Shown here: piece by piece, positions 8,481 through 16,983 of the stretch
Numbering within the stretch: position 1 is the first letter of the stretch
Layout: each line of letters opens with the position of its first letter
Assembly (NCBI GenBank): GCA_036723735.1
Contig: DAIMGT010000073.1
Coordinates: 1-19,617, forward strand
From: UBA4656 sp002405525
Lineage (GTDB): Bacteria > Pseudomonadota > Gammaproteobacteria > Xanthomonadales > Ahniellaceae
Length of the DNA stretch: 19,617 bases
Reading direction: 5' to 3'
The notes under the pieces: model-generated
Told to the model about the DNA's origin: nothing
What the model saw: only the letters and a program-made list of their open reading frames with translations
Databases searched by the model: none
Made by a program: the position numbers and the translations under genes

Positions 8481-9566
8481 ATGCCGATCAAGGTGCTCAT
8501 CGTCGACGACTCCGCGCTGGTGCGCCAGATCCTCGCCGAGTTGCTGGCGGCCGACCCCGCGCTGGAGGTGGTCGGCACCGCAGCGGACCCTTTCATCGCC
8601 CGCGAACGGATCAAGGCCCTGAAGCCCGACGTCATCACCCTGGACGTCGAGATGCCTCGCATGGATGGGCTGACGTTCATCGAGAACCTGATGCGCCTGC
8701 ATCCGCTGCCGGTCGTGATGGTTTCGTCGCTTACCGAGGCCGGCGCCGACGTGACGCTGCAGGCGCTCGAACTCGGCGCGGTGGATTTCGTCACCAAGCC
8801 CAAGGTCGGCGTCGCCGAAGGGCTGCAGGCGTACGGAGAGGAGCTTCGCGCCAAGGTCCGTGCTGCGGCGCATGCACGCTTGCCAACACAGCGCCGCGAC
8901 GCAGCGCCGGTCGAGATCGTGCGATCGGGGCCGCGCGCGATGGCGTACCGGACCACCGATCGCCTGCTCGCCATCGGCGCCAGCGCCGGAGGCACCGAGG
9001 CGATTCGGGTCGTGCTGCAGCAGATGCCTGCCGATGCGCCTTCGATCGTCATCACGCAGCACATTCCGGGCGAATTCTCGCGCGCCTTCGCGGAGCGCAT
9101 GAATCGCCTGTGCGCGATGCGCGTCTGCGAGGCCGAGGACGGGCAGCAGATCGTCCGCGGTCACGCCTACATCGCCCCTGGCGGACGCCACTTCGAGGTG
9201 GAGCGCAGCGGTGCCCGCTGGGTCTGCCGGATCACGGATGGTCCCCCGGTCAGCCGACATCGGCCGAGCGTGGATGTGTTGTTCCGCTCGGTGCTCGGCA
9301 GCGCGGGCCGCAATGCGGTTGCCGCAATCCTCACCGGCATGGGCGACGACGGCGCGCGGGGTTTGCTCGAGCTGCATGACGCCGGTGTGCCAACGCTCGC
9401 CCAGGACCAGGCGACCAGTCTGGTGTGGGGCATGCCGGGCGCTGCAGTCAAGCTGGGAGCGGTGGATGAGGTGCTGCCGCTCGAACGCATCGCGCCGCGT
9501 CTGCTCGAGCTGGCTGGAACTCAAGTCAGCGTTCGAACGGCCGATACCAGCATGGCGCCGATTTGA
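8481..9566 (+). CDS. cheB: CheB, chemotaxis response regulator protein-glutamate methylesterase
   Basis: Removes methyl groups from receptor glutamates (and can deamidate glutamines) when phosphorylated by CheA. It has 361 residues. The receiver domain at about 3-120 has acidic residues in VDDSALVR, phospho-acceptor Asp55 in LDVEMPRMDG, the conserved MVSS switch and FVTKP lysine. The C-terminal esterase has a Ser-His-Asp triad: Ser168 in IGASAGGTEA, His194 in ITQHIPGEFSR, and Asp290 in TGMGDDGARG. All catalytic elements are intact. AGGGG five bases upstream supports this start. It directly follows cheD and precedes a receptor-like gene by 46 bases. It lacks any obvious C-terminal docking motif. 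Confidence 0.97.
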   Translation: MPIKVLIVDDSALVRQILAELLAADPALEVVGTAADPFIARERIKALKPDVITLDVEMPRMDGLTFIENLMRLHPLPVVMVSSLTEAGADVTLQALELGAVDFVTKPKVGVAEGLQAYGEELRAKVRAAAHARLPTQRRDAAPVEIVRSGPRAMAYRTTDRLLAIGASAGGTEAIRVVLQQMPADAPSIVITQHIPGEFSRAFAERMNRLCAMRVCEAEDGQQIVRGHAYIAPGGRHFEVERSGARWVCRITDGPPVSRHRPSVDVLFRSVLGSAGRNAVAAILTGMGDDGARGLLELHDAGVPTLAQDQATSLVWGMPGAAVKLGAVDEVLPLERIAPRLLELAGTQVSVRTADTSMAPI

Positions 9567-9612
9567 GCCGGCATTCGCTGCCGCCTACCGAACCCATTCC
9601 CCTGGATCAACC

Positions 9613-10788
9613 ATGCACAAGCGAATCCTCTACCGAATGGCTCCCGCGATCGTGCTGACGGTGATCCACCTCGCGGTGGAGATCGTCGAGGTCCCGCAGC
9701 CTGTGTCCTTCGCTGTGCTGACGACCATGGCGCTCGCGTGGCTTGCGTTCGCATGGTGGCTGCTGAGAGCCGGCACGTCGCTCGGGCCTGCCGAGGCACG
9801 GTTGGTGGCTGACCAGTTGTCACTCCTCACGGAGCTGCGCGAGTTTGTCGGCCGCGAGGTCTCCGGCACCCGCGAGGAGATCGAACGCACTCGCAATCTG
9901 GTGCGCGGCGCGGTGCGAGACCTTCAAGCTTCGTTCGATTTGATGAACCGTAAAGCGCGCGAGCAGGGGCAGGCGGTAGCGCGGATCATCGAGGGAGACT
10001 CCAGCCAGATCGACGTGCGCCGGTTCGCCGATCTCGCCAGCCGGCAGATGGAGCATTTGTTGGGGGCGCTGGATCAGGTCTCGAACCAGTCGTCGACCAC
10101 GGTTCAGCACATCGACGACATGACCCAGCACCTGGAGGGAATCTTCGCGCTGCTTGAGGACGTGAAGTCGATCGCCGACCAGACCAACCTGCTGGCGCTG
10201 AATGCGGCGATCGAGGCTGCGCGTGCCGGAGAAGCTGGTCGTGGATTCGCCGTCGTGGCTGACGAGGTTCGCTCGCTGTCCGAACGATCGACCACGTTCA
10301 ACGAGCAGATCCGCAAGCTCGCCACCAGTTCGAAGGATGCCGTCGCGAAGGTGCGGGATACGTTCAGTCATGTCGTGACCCGAGACCTCAGCCGGTCGCA
10401 GGAGGCCAAGAACGAGGTCGGGCGCCTGCTGTCGCAGTTGAACTCGATGAACGATTCGATGGCGGCGGCGATTCGCGAAGTATCGGGTTGCAATGAGGCG
10501 ATCGACCGCTCGGTGTCCGAAGCTGTTCGTTCGCTGCAGTTCGAGGACATTTCGACGCAGGCGCTGGGGTCGGCCGACGTGCACCTGCAGCGTCTGACGG
10601 CGATCAACCGCGAGGCAGTTTCCCTGCAGGAGTTGCTCAGCCGCGGCAACGTCGCCGACGAAGCGGTACTGAGGGCGATCGAGCGATTCGGCGAGAAGTT
10701 GCGCACCATGCGCGACGACTGGAAGAAGCCGCCGCACAAGCCGGTGTCGCAGGTCGCTATGGATTCCGGGGGCGTCGAACTGTTCTGA
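9613..10788 (+). CDS. Short membrane-anchored MCP-like signalling protein
   Basis: Protein of 391 residues with two closely spaced N-terminal hydrophobic segments (about 10-26 and 32-51), almost no periplasmic loop, and no HAMP domain. A long coiled coil leads to an MCP hairpin tip at about 190-226 (QTNLLALNAAIEAARAGEAGRG, read in two parts: QTNLLALNAAIEAA then RAGEAGRG). It therefore cannot sense through a classical periplasmic domain and may detect membrane state or act as an accessory array component. The C-terminal helices contain LQFEDISTQ (Asp312 and Gln316), similar in spacing to the D-x-x-x-Q active site of CheZ, and the protein ends SGGVELF. The in-frame extension to 9211 overlaps cheB and is rejected. 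The ribosome binding site is weak (GGA near 9604). It is probably the last gene of the block. Confidence 0.9.
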   Translation: MHKRILYRMAPAIVLTVIHLAVEIVEVPQPVSFAVLTTMALAWLAFAWWLLRAGTSLGPAEARLVADQLSLLTELREFVGREVSGTREEIERTRNLVRGAVRDLQASFDLMNRKAREQGQAVARIIEGDSSQIDVRRFADLASRQMEHLLGALDQVSNQSSTTVQHIDDMTQHLEGIFALLEDVKSIADQTNLLALNAAIEAARAGEAGRGFAVVADEVRSLSERSTTFNEQIRKLATSSKDAVAKVRDTFSHVVTRDLSRSQEAKNEVGRLLSQLNSMNDSMAAAIREVSGCNEAIDRSVSEAVRSLQFEDISTQALGSADVHLQRLTAINREAVSLQELLSRGNVADEAVLRAIERFGEKLRTMRDDWKKPPHKPVSQVAMDSGGVELF

Positions 10789-10812
10789 GGGTACTCCACG
10801 GGGCGATGCTAC

Positions 10813-10839
10813 GGGGCGGCTCACGGACGAGGCCGCCCC
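10813..10839 (+). terminator. GC-rich hairpin at the end of the chemotaxis block, possible terminator
   Basis: GGGGCGGC (10813-10820) pairs perfectly with GCCGCCCC (10832-10839) around an 11-base loop, 25 bases after the receptor-like gene's stop. No T-tract follows, so it is at best a weak or factor-assisted terminator. Its position marks a likely operon end. Confidence 0.4.
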
Positions 10840-10891
10840 GCGGCAGTCGGGGCTCGGGTGCCCGGACTTTCGGTGTCATCGCCGCGGGCGA

Positions 10892-10897
10892 TAGCAT
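10892..10897 (+). promoter_or_regulatory. Possible -10 element for the kinase-like gene
   Basis: TAGCAT lies seven bases before the ATG at 10904, which would give a leaderless or nearly leaderless transcript. No convincing -35 element is seen at the right distance, so this is tentative. Confidence 0.25.
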
Positions 10898-10903
10898 CAC
10901 CGC

Positions 10904-11560
10904 ATGGCCAGTCCTCCGGTCCCAAAGCGTCGCCCGTCGCGCAAGCCGCGTGCCGACCCTCTTGCGCTGCGCCTGCTCGGGCGACAGGAGGAGGAGCGGA
11001 GGCGCATCGCGCGGCTGCTGCACGACGATCTGGGCCAGACGCTGACCGCGGCGGTACTCGAATTGGAGTACGCCCGCGGCGCCCCGGACGATGCAGGCGG
11101 CGTCATCGACGGCGTGGTCGCGGAACTGCGCCGGCTGCTCGCCGACGCGCGCGATCTCAGTCTCTCGCTGCGGCCGGCGCTGATCGACGAGGCCGGTCTG
11201 CCGGGTGCTTTCGGCGCGCTGGCTTCGCGCGTGGCCGCCGTGCGCGGCGCCGAAGTCGACCTGGGATGCGCGCTGGACGGCGCGCGAATCCCGGCGCTGG
11301 TCGGCCTGTGCGCCTTCCGCACCGCGCAGGATGCGCTGCTGGACCTTGCAGCGCCCGGCGCGCACCTCGTGCTGCGTGCGGTGTCGGACGGTGCGCTGCT
11401 CAGGATCGAGGTCCGAGGACCTGCGGCCGCCGGCGACCCGTCGCGGGCCGAGGCGATCGACGACCGGGTGGCGGCAGTCGGCGGCCGCGTGGTGCGTCGG
11501 CAGCGCGCCGGCATGGCGGCACTGGTCGCCTGCCTGCCCCTGGCCGAGCCGCTGCGGTAG
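10904..11560 (+). CDS. HisKA_3 (NarL-partner) histidine-kinase-like protein with a degenerate ATPase domain
   Basis: Protein of 218 residues without membrane segments. Residues about 27-105 match the dimerisation/phosphotransfer domain of HisKA_3 kinases: QEEERRRIARLLHDDLGQ with the phospho-acceptor position at His40, then a second helix LSLSLRPALIDEAGLPGAF. The C-terminal part still looks like the shrunken fold of a HATPase (FRTAQDALLDLA ... VAAVGGRVV ... VACLPL), but the N-box asparagine is missing (DALLDLAAPGA where EALTNALRHA-type sequence is usual) and the DxGxG loop is absent. ATP binding and autophosphorylation are therefore unlikely. Asp41 and Gln45 keep the D-x-x-x-Q phosphatase signature of this kinase class. 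No response regulator gene is adjacent. It could be a phosphatase, a phosphotransfer partner, or a decaying kinase. Confidence 0.75.
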   Translation: MASPPVPKRRPSRKPRADPLALRLLGRQEEERRRIARLLHDDLGQTLTAAVLELEYARGAPDDAGGVIDGVVAELRRLLADARDLSLSLRPALIDEAGLPGAFGALASRVAAVRGAEVDLGCALDGARIPALVGLCAFRTAQDALLDLAAPGAHLVLRAVSDGALLRIEVRGPAAAGDPSRAEAIDDRVAAVGGRVVRRQRAGMAALVACLPLAEPLR

Positions 11561-11754
11561 TCGGCGGCCGGTACCGTGCTGGCTACGGGCGGACATCGCA
11601 GCGATGACCCCGCGGTGCCCGCTGCGGGTACTTGCGGGCGCCGTCGCGAAGCGGTTGGCGGCGGCGCTGGGCGTTGGCGAAAACTGTGGTCCCGATGGCG
11701 GCGTCCGGCGCCGCGGACGAGGCGGCAACGCGACGACGAGCCGTCGCTGCACGC

Positions 11755-11770
11755 TGGCACGCTTCATGCT
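11755..11770 (+). promoter_or_regulatory. Near-consensus sigma-54-like site in intergenic DNA
   Basis: TGGCACG (11755-11761), CTTC, then ATGCT (11766-11770). The -24 half is perfect, the spacing is right, and the -12 half differs from TTGCT at one base. It lies outside genes and about 60 bases before a strong terminator. It may be chance; the -12 mismatch lowers confidence. Confidence 0.3.
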
Positions 11771-11797
11771 TCGAGAAACTCGGCCGGTCCCGTACTG

Positions 11798-11808
11798 CCC
11801 CCCCCCCC
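11798..11808 (+). repeat. Homopolymer run of 11 C
   Basis: Eleven consecutive C residues in intergenic DNA, 23 bases before the terminator stem. Such tracts slip during replication and are error-prone in sequencing, so the exact length is uncertain. It is not within a recognisable reading frame, so coding phase variation is unlikely. Confidence 0.9.
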
Positions 11809-11831
11809 AAGGGCTCGGCCTTGACCCCACC

Positions 11832-11863
11832 GGGGACCGGCGTGCCGGTCCCCGTTTTTTTTT
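11832..11863 (+). terminator. Strong intrinsic (Rho-independent) terminator
   Basis: GGGGACCGG (11832-11840), loop CGTG, CCGGTCCCC (11845-11853): a perfect 9-bp GC-rich stem with a tetraloop, followed after one G by nine T (11855-11863). It reads on the plus strand, about 270 bases after the kinase-like gene and 185 before slyX. Given the distance from the upstream stop codon, it may end either that transcript or an independent small RNA. Confidence 0.9.
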
Positions 11864-12006
11864 GTTGCGGCGTTGCGGGTACGACCGCTGCCCGGTGCAA
11901 GCCGGGGGGCGTCCGCTGGCCGGGCCCCGCCTTGACGCTGCAGTCCGGTACGGCGCCGCAGCCCGGGATGGGCGGGGGGTAGGCGACCGCTTGCGCAGCG
12001 GCCGGC

Positions 12007-12012
12007 TAGAAT
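12007..12012 (+). promoter_or_regulatory. -10 element for slyX-DUF2058
   Basis: TAGAAT, differing from TATAAT at one base, lies 36 bases before the slyX ATG and would start transcription near 12019. No good -35 is seen at 16-18 bases. The same hexamer precedes the acyl-CoA dehydrogenase gene at a similar distance, suggesting a genome-typical promoter style. Confidence 0.5.
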
Positions 12013-12048
12013 GCACGCTCCGCCACCCCATGCCACCCGCGTGCCGCG

Positions 12049-12264
12049 ATGGACGCCGACCTCGAAAGCCGCGTTGCCGAACTCGAAACCCGGCTCGCGT
12101 TCCAGGACGATCTGCTTGGCGCGCTCGACCTCACGGTAGCGCGGCAGGACCGTACGCTGGGCGAAGTGCAGCAGGAGTTGCTGCGCTTGCGTGCCGGGCT
12201 GGAGGCGCTGCGTGTCGCTCTCGGTCACGACGCCACCGCCGAACCGCCGCCGCCCCACTATTGA
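12049..12264 (+). CDS. slyX: SlyX family protein
   Basis: Small coiled-coil protein of 71 residues, the usual SlyX size. The heptad-like pattern runs through nearly the whole chain (LESRVAELETRLAFQDDLLGA, of which ELETRLAFQD is characteristic) and it ends with the family's hallmark PPPHY. SlyX function is not established; it was named for its position next to slyD in enterobacteria. There is no clear Shine-Dalgarno sequence before this ATG, but the hallmark N-terminal helix begins right after it. The stop codon is separated by one base from the next gene's ATG, so the two are almost certainly co-transcribed and translationally coupled. Confidence 0.92.
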   Translation: MDADLESRVAELETRLAFQDDLLGALDLTVARQDRTLGEVQQELLRLRAGLEALRVALGHDATAEPPPPHY

Positions 12265-12265
12265 C

Positions 12266-12817
12266 ATGGGCAATTCGCTGCGCGAACAGTTGCTGGCGCT
12301 GGGCCTGGCGAAGAAGCCGGATCCGCGCGTGGATGACCCACGTCGCCGGTCGAAGGCGGCCGGCGCTCAGACCGCCGCTGCGGCCAAGCCGCCGCCTCGT
12401 TCGCCGCGACCCGCGGCCGAGCCCGACCTGGCCCAGGCTTACGCAGCACGCGCGCGCGTCGAGCGCGTCGAGCGCGAGCAGGCGGAACGGGAGGCGCAGG
12501 CGCGGGCGCGTGACAGGCGTGAGCGCCGCGCGCGACTGGCGGCGGTGGTGGAGGGCAAGGCGTTGAATGTGGCCAGCGCGGACATCGCGCGCCATTTCGA
12601 CCATGGCGGCAAGATCCGCCGCGTGTACGTCACCGCCGAGCAGCTGCTGCAGGTCAATGCCGGCGACCTCGGCGTGGTGCAGCGCGATGGCCGCTACCTG
12701 CTGGTCGAGCGGGAGGTCGCGCTGGCCGCGCGGGAGATCCTTGCGGAAAGCGTACTGCTGCTCGCCGAACCCGGCGCGGCGGCCGACGACGACGTACCGC
12801 CCGACCTCGTCTGGTAG
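12266..12817 (+). CDS. DUF2058 family protein
   Basis: Protein of 183 residues of unknown function, found widely in gammaproteobacteria (YaiL-like). The N-terminus MGNSLREQLLALGLAKK is typical of DUF2058. A Pro/Ala-rich and then strongly charged Arg/Glu coiled-coil segment (about 50-98) includes a tandem 9-base repeat encoding RVERVERE. The conserved C-terminal domain (about 108-170) reads HFDHGGKIRRVYVTAEQ ... GDLGVVQRDGRYLLVE. It is likely cytoplasmic; the coiled coil and basic region would suit RNA or ribosome contact, but that is speculation. It begins one base after the slyX stop. Its stop is 12 bases from the convergent end of the next gene. Confidence 0.88.
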   Translation: MGNSLREQLLALGLAKKPDPRVDDPRRRSKAAGAQTAAAAKPPPRSPRPAAEPDLAQAYAARARVERVEREQAEREAQARARDRRERRARLAAVVEGKALNVASADIARHFDHGGKIRRVYVTAEQLLQVNAGDLGVVQRDGRYLLVEREVALAAREILAESVLLLAEPGAAADDDVPPDLVW

Positions 12818-12829
12818 GGGGCCGCGGCG

Positions 12830-13114
12830 TCAGGGCGCGTAGTGATCGACCCGCCGCAGGATCGCGATCTGCGGCATCTCGCGCACCCCGGCGGCCTGCA
12901 TGCCGGCCGCCAGTTCCGGCGAGGCGAGGAAGGCCTGGGCACGCTCCAGCGACTCCCAGTCCATCGAGACCAGCACGTCATCCGCGGATCCGTGCCGCAG
13001 GTAGATGCGGCAAGCCAACTCGCCCGCGGCGCGGCGGGCCCCGGCCGCGCCGTCGAACATCTGCTTCCAGCGTTCGAAGTCCCGGACCTTGTGTCGCACA
13101 TCGATGGTGACCAT
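12830..13114 (-). CDS. Small dimeric alpha/beta-barrel protein (antibiotic biosynthesis monooxygenase-like)
   Basis: Protein of 94 residues. The pattern VTIDVRHKVRDFERWKQMFD ... ADDVLVSMDWESLERAQAF resembles small ferredoxin-like proteins of the dimeric alpha/beta-barrel superfamily, often annotated as antibiotic biosynthesis monooxygenase or cyclase-like. No catalytic residues can be named, and the substrate is unknown. The ATG at 13112-13114 is chosen because AGAGG lies five bases upstream and the first beta-strand begins immediately. The same frame stays open further upstream but overlaps the metH end and looks non-coding. It lies 80 bases downstream of the cobalamin half of metH on the same strand and may be read from its own promoter or by read-through. 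Confidence 0.8.
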   Translation of the reverse strand: MVTIDVRHKVRDFERWKQMFDGAAGARRAAGELACRIYLRHGSADDVLVSMDWESLERAQAFLASPELAAGMQAAGVREMPQIAILRRVDHYAP

Positions 13115-13174
13115 GCCTGCCTCTGCCCGCCAACCGCAACGAGTATCCGCCGTCGCCCCCGCGGTGCGCAATTC

Positions 13175-13193
13175 GGCGCGCGCACGCCGCGCC
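13175..13193 (-). terminator. GC hairpin just after the metH operon
   Basis: GGCGCG (13175-13180) and CGCGCC (13188-13193) form a 6-bp stem around a 7-base loop immediately after the stop of the cobalamin half of metH on the minus strand. There is no T-tract. It is a weak terminator candidate at best. Confidence 0.25.
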
Positions 13194-13194
13194 A

Positions 13195-15896
<2,702 letters not shown>

Positions 15897-15900
<4 letters not shown>

Positions 15901-16979
15901 GCGGCGTCAGCGAGGCGCGCTGGCACGGCGCGTGGGGGGAAGGCGGCCAACGCTTCAGCGATCGCGGCGATGTGTGCTGGCGTGGTGCCGCAGCAGCCGC
16001 CGACGAAGTTCAGCAGTCCGGCGGCGGCGAAGTCGCGCAGCGTGGCGGCCATCTGTGCCGGCGTCTCGTCGTACTCCCCGAACGCGTTCGGCAGTCCGGC
16101 ATTCGGGTGCGCGCTGACGGCGCAGTCGGCGACCTCCGACAGGACGTCGACGTAGGCGCGGAGTTCGGTCGCCCCAAGCGCGCAGTTCAGGCCGACCGCC
16201 AATGGGCGGGCGTGGGCGACCGAGGTGTAGAAGGCCTCCGCGGTCTGTCCGGACAGCGTGCGCCCGGAGAGATCGGTGATGGTTCCCGAGATCATCACCG
16301 GCAGGCGCCAGCCTTGCTGGTCGAACATCTCCTCGAGGGCGTAGATCGCAGCCTTCGCGTTGAGCACGTCGAAGATGGTTTCGACCATCAGCACGTCGCT
16401 GCCGCCCTCGACCAGCCCCGCCGCTGCCTCCCGGTAGGAGGCGGCCAGTTGGTCAAAGCTGACGTTGCGGAAGCCGGGGTTGTTGACATCGGGGCTGATC
16501 GACGCGGTGCGGCTGGTGGGGCCGAGCACGCCGACCACGAAGCGTGGACGGTCGGGCGTGCGCGCCTGCGCGGCATCGCACTCGATGCGGGCGATGCGCG
16601 CGCCCTCGCGGTTGAGTTCCGGGACCAGGTGCTGCAGGTTGTAGTCCGCCTGGCTGATCGCGGTGCTGTTGAAGGTGTTGGTTTCGACGAGGTCGGCGCC
16701 GGCGTCCAGGTAGGCGCGGTGCACGGCGCGCACGATGTCGGGTCGGGTGATCGAAAGCAGGTCGTTGTTGCCCTTGAGGTCGCAGGCGTGCCCGTGGTCA
16801 GCGTGGCCGTGGTCCGCGTCATGGCCGTCGCGGAAGCGATCCCCGCGGTAGCCCGCCTCGTCGAGGCGGTACTGCTGCAGCATGGTGCCCATCGCGCCGT
16901 CGATCAGCAGGATGCGGCGCGCCATCGCGGCCTCCAGGGCGGCCACGCGGGCGGGGTCTTTCCAGGGCAGGGTCTTCAT
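15897..16979 (-). CDS. metH: Methionine synthase, homocysteine-binding half (MetH N-terminal polypeptide)
   Basis: 360 residues forming the zinc/homocysteine module of MetH. IDGAMGTMLQ opens the barrel; CDLKGNNDLL, ETNTFNSTAISQADY and GVLGPTSRTASISPDVNNPGFRNV (read as GVLGPTSR then ASISPDVNNPGFRNV) are diagnostic. The three zinc-binding cysteines are Cys266 in GLNCALG and Cys329-Cys330 in GGCCGTTP. It ends exactly where the pterin domain of full-length MetH would begin, so this is a natural domain split rather than a truncation. Together the halves give 1261 residues against 1227 for E. coli MetH. Residues 51-65 form a His/Asp-rich insertion with two DHGHA repeats just before CDLKGNNDLL, absent from the E. 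coli enzyme as I recall it. It starts four bases after the regulator's stop. Confidence 0.95.
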
Positions 16980-16983
16980 CGGT

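Larger units (their letters stand above)
11780..11863 (+). ncRNA. Candidate small RNA with C-rich loop and intrinsic terminator
   Basis: If the sigma-54-like site at 11755-11770 is active, transcription would start near 11780 and end at the terminator by 11863, giving an RNA of roughly 84 bases. It would carry an unpaired 11-C tract ahead of a 9-bp terminator hairpin. C-rich loops followed by a terminator are a known design in Xanthomonas small RNAs such as sX13, but no sequence homology to sX13 is claimed. The alternative is that this is simply the 3' end of the upstream transcript. Confidence 0.22.
11561..12048. other. Gene-free region with terminator and homopolymer tracts
   Basis: The 488 bases between the kinase-like gene and slyX give no recognisable protein in any frame. 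The stretch holds a near-consensus sigma-54-like site (11755-11770), an 11-C run (11798-11808), a strong intrinsic terminator (11832-11863), a possible competing anti-terminator (11783-11791 with 11833-11841), and a -10 element for slyX (12007-12012). The first ~190 bases show nothing. Confidence 0.6.

Noticed and set aside
7712..9524. Long minus-strand frames opposite cheR, cheD and cheB
   Set aside because: Shadow frames of three genes with complete family motifs; no recognisable protein sequence.
9211..9612. N-terminal extension of the short receptor-like protein into cheB
   Set aside because: It overlaps the catalytic part of cheB in another frame; the ATG at 9613 immediately precedes the hydrophobic N-terminus.
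11798..11808. C-tract as a phase-variation switch of a coding gene
   Set aside because: No frame through the tract gives a recognisable protein or a signal for translation; a role in RNA structure is more likely.
12450..12480. Tandem GCGCGTCGA repeat as a mobile or regulatory repeat
   Set aside because: It lies in frame within the charged coiled coil of the DUF2058 protein and only repeats the residues RVE.
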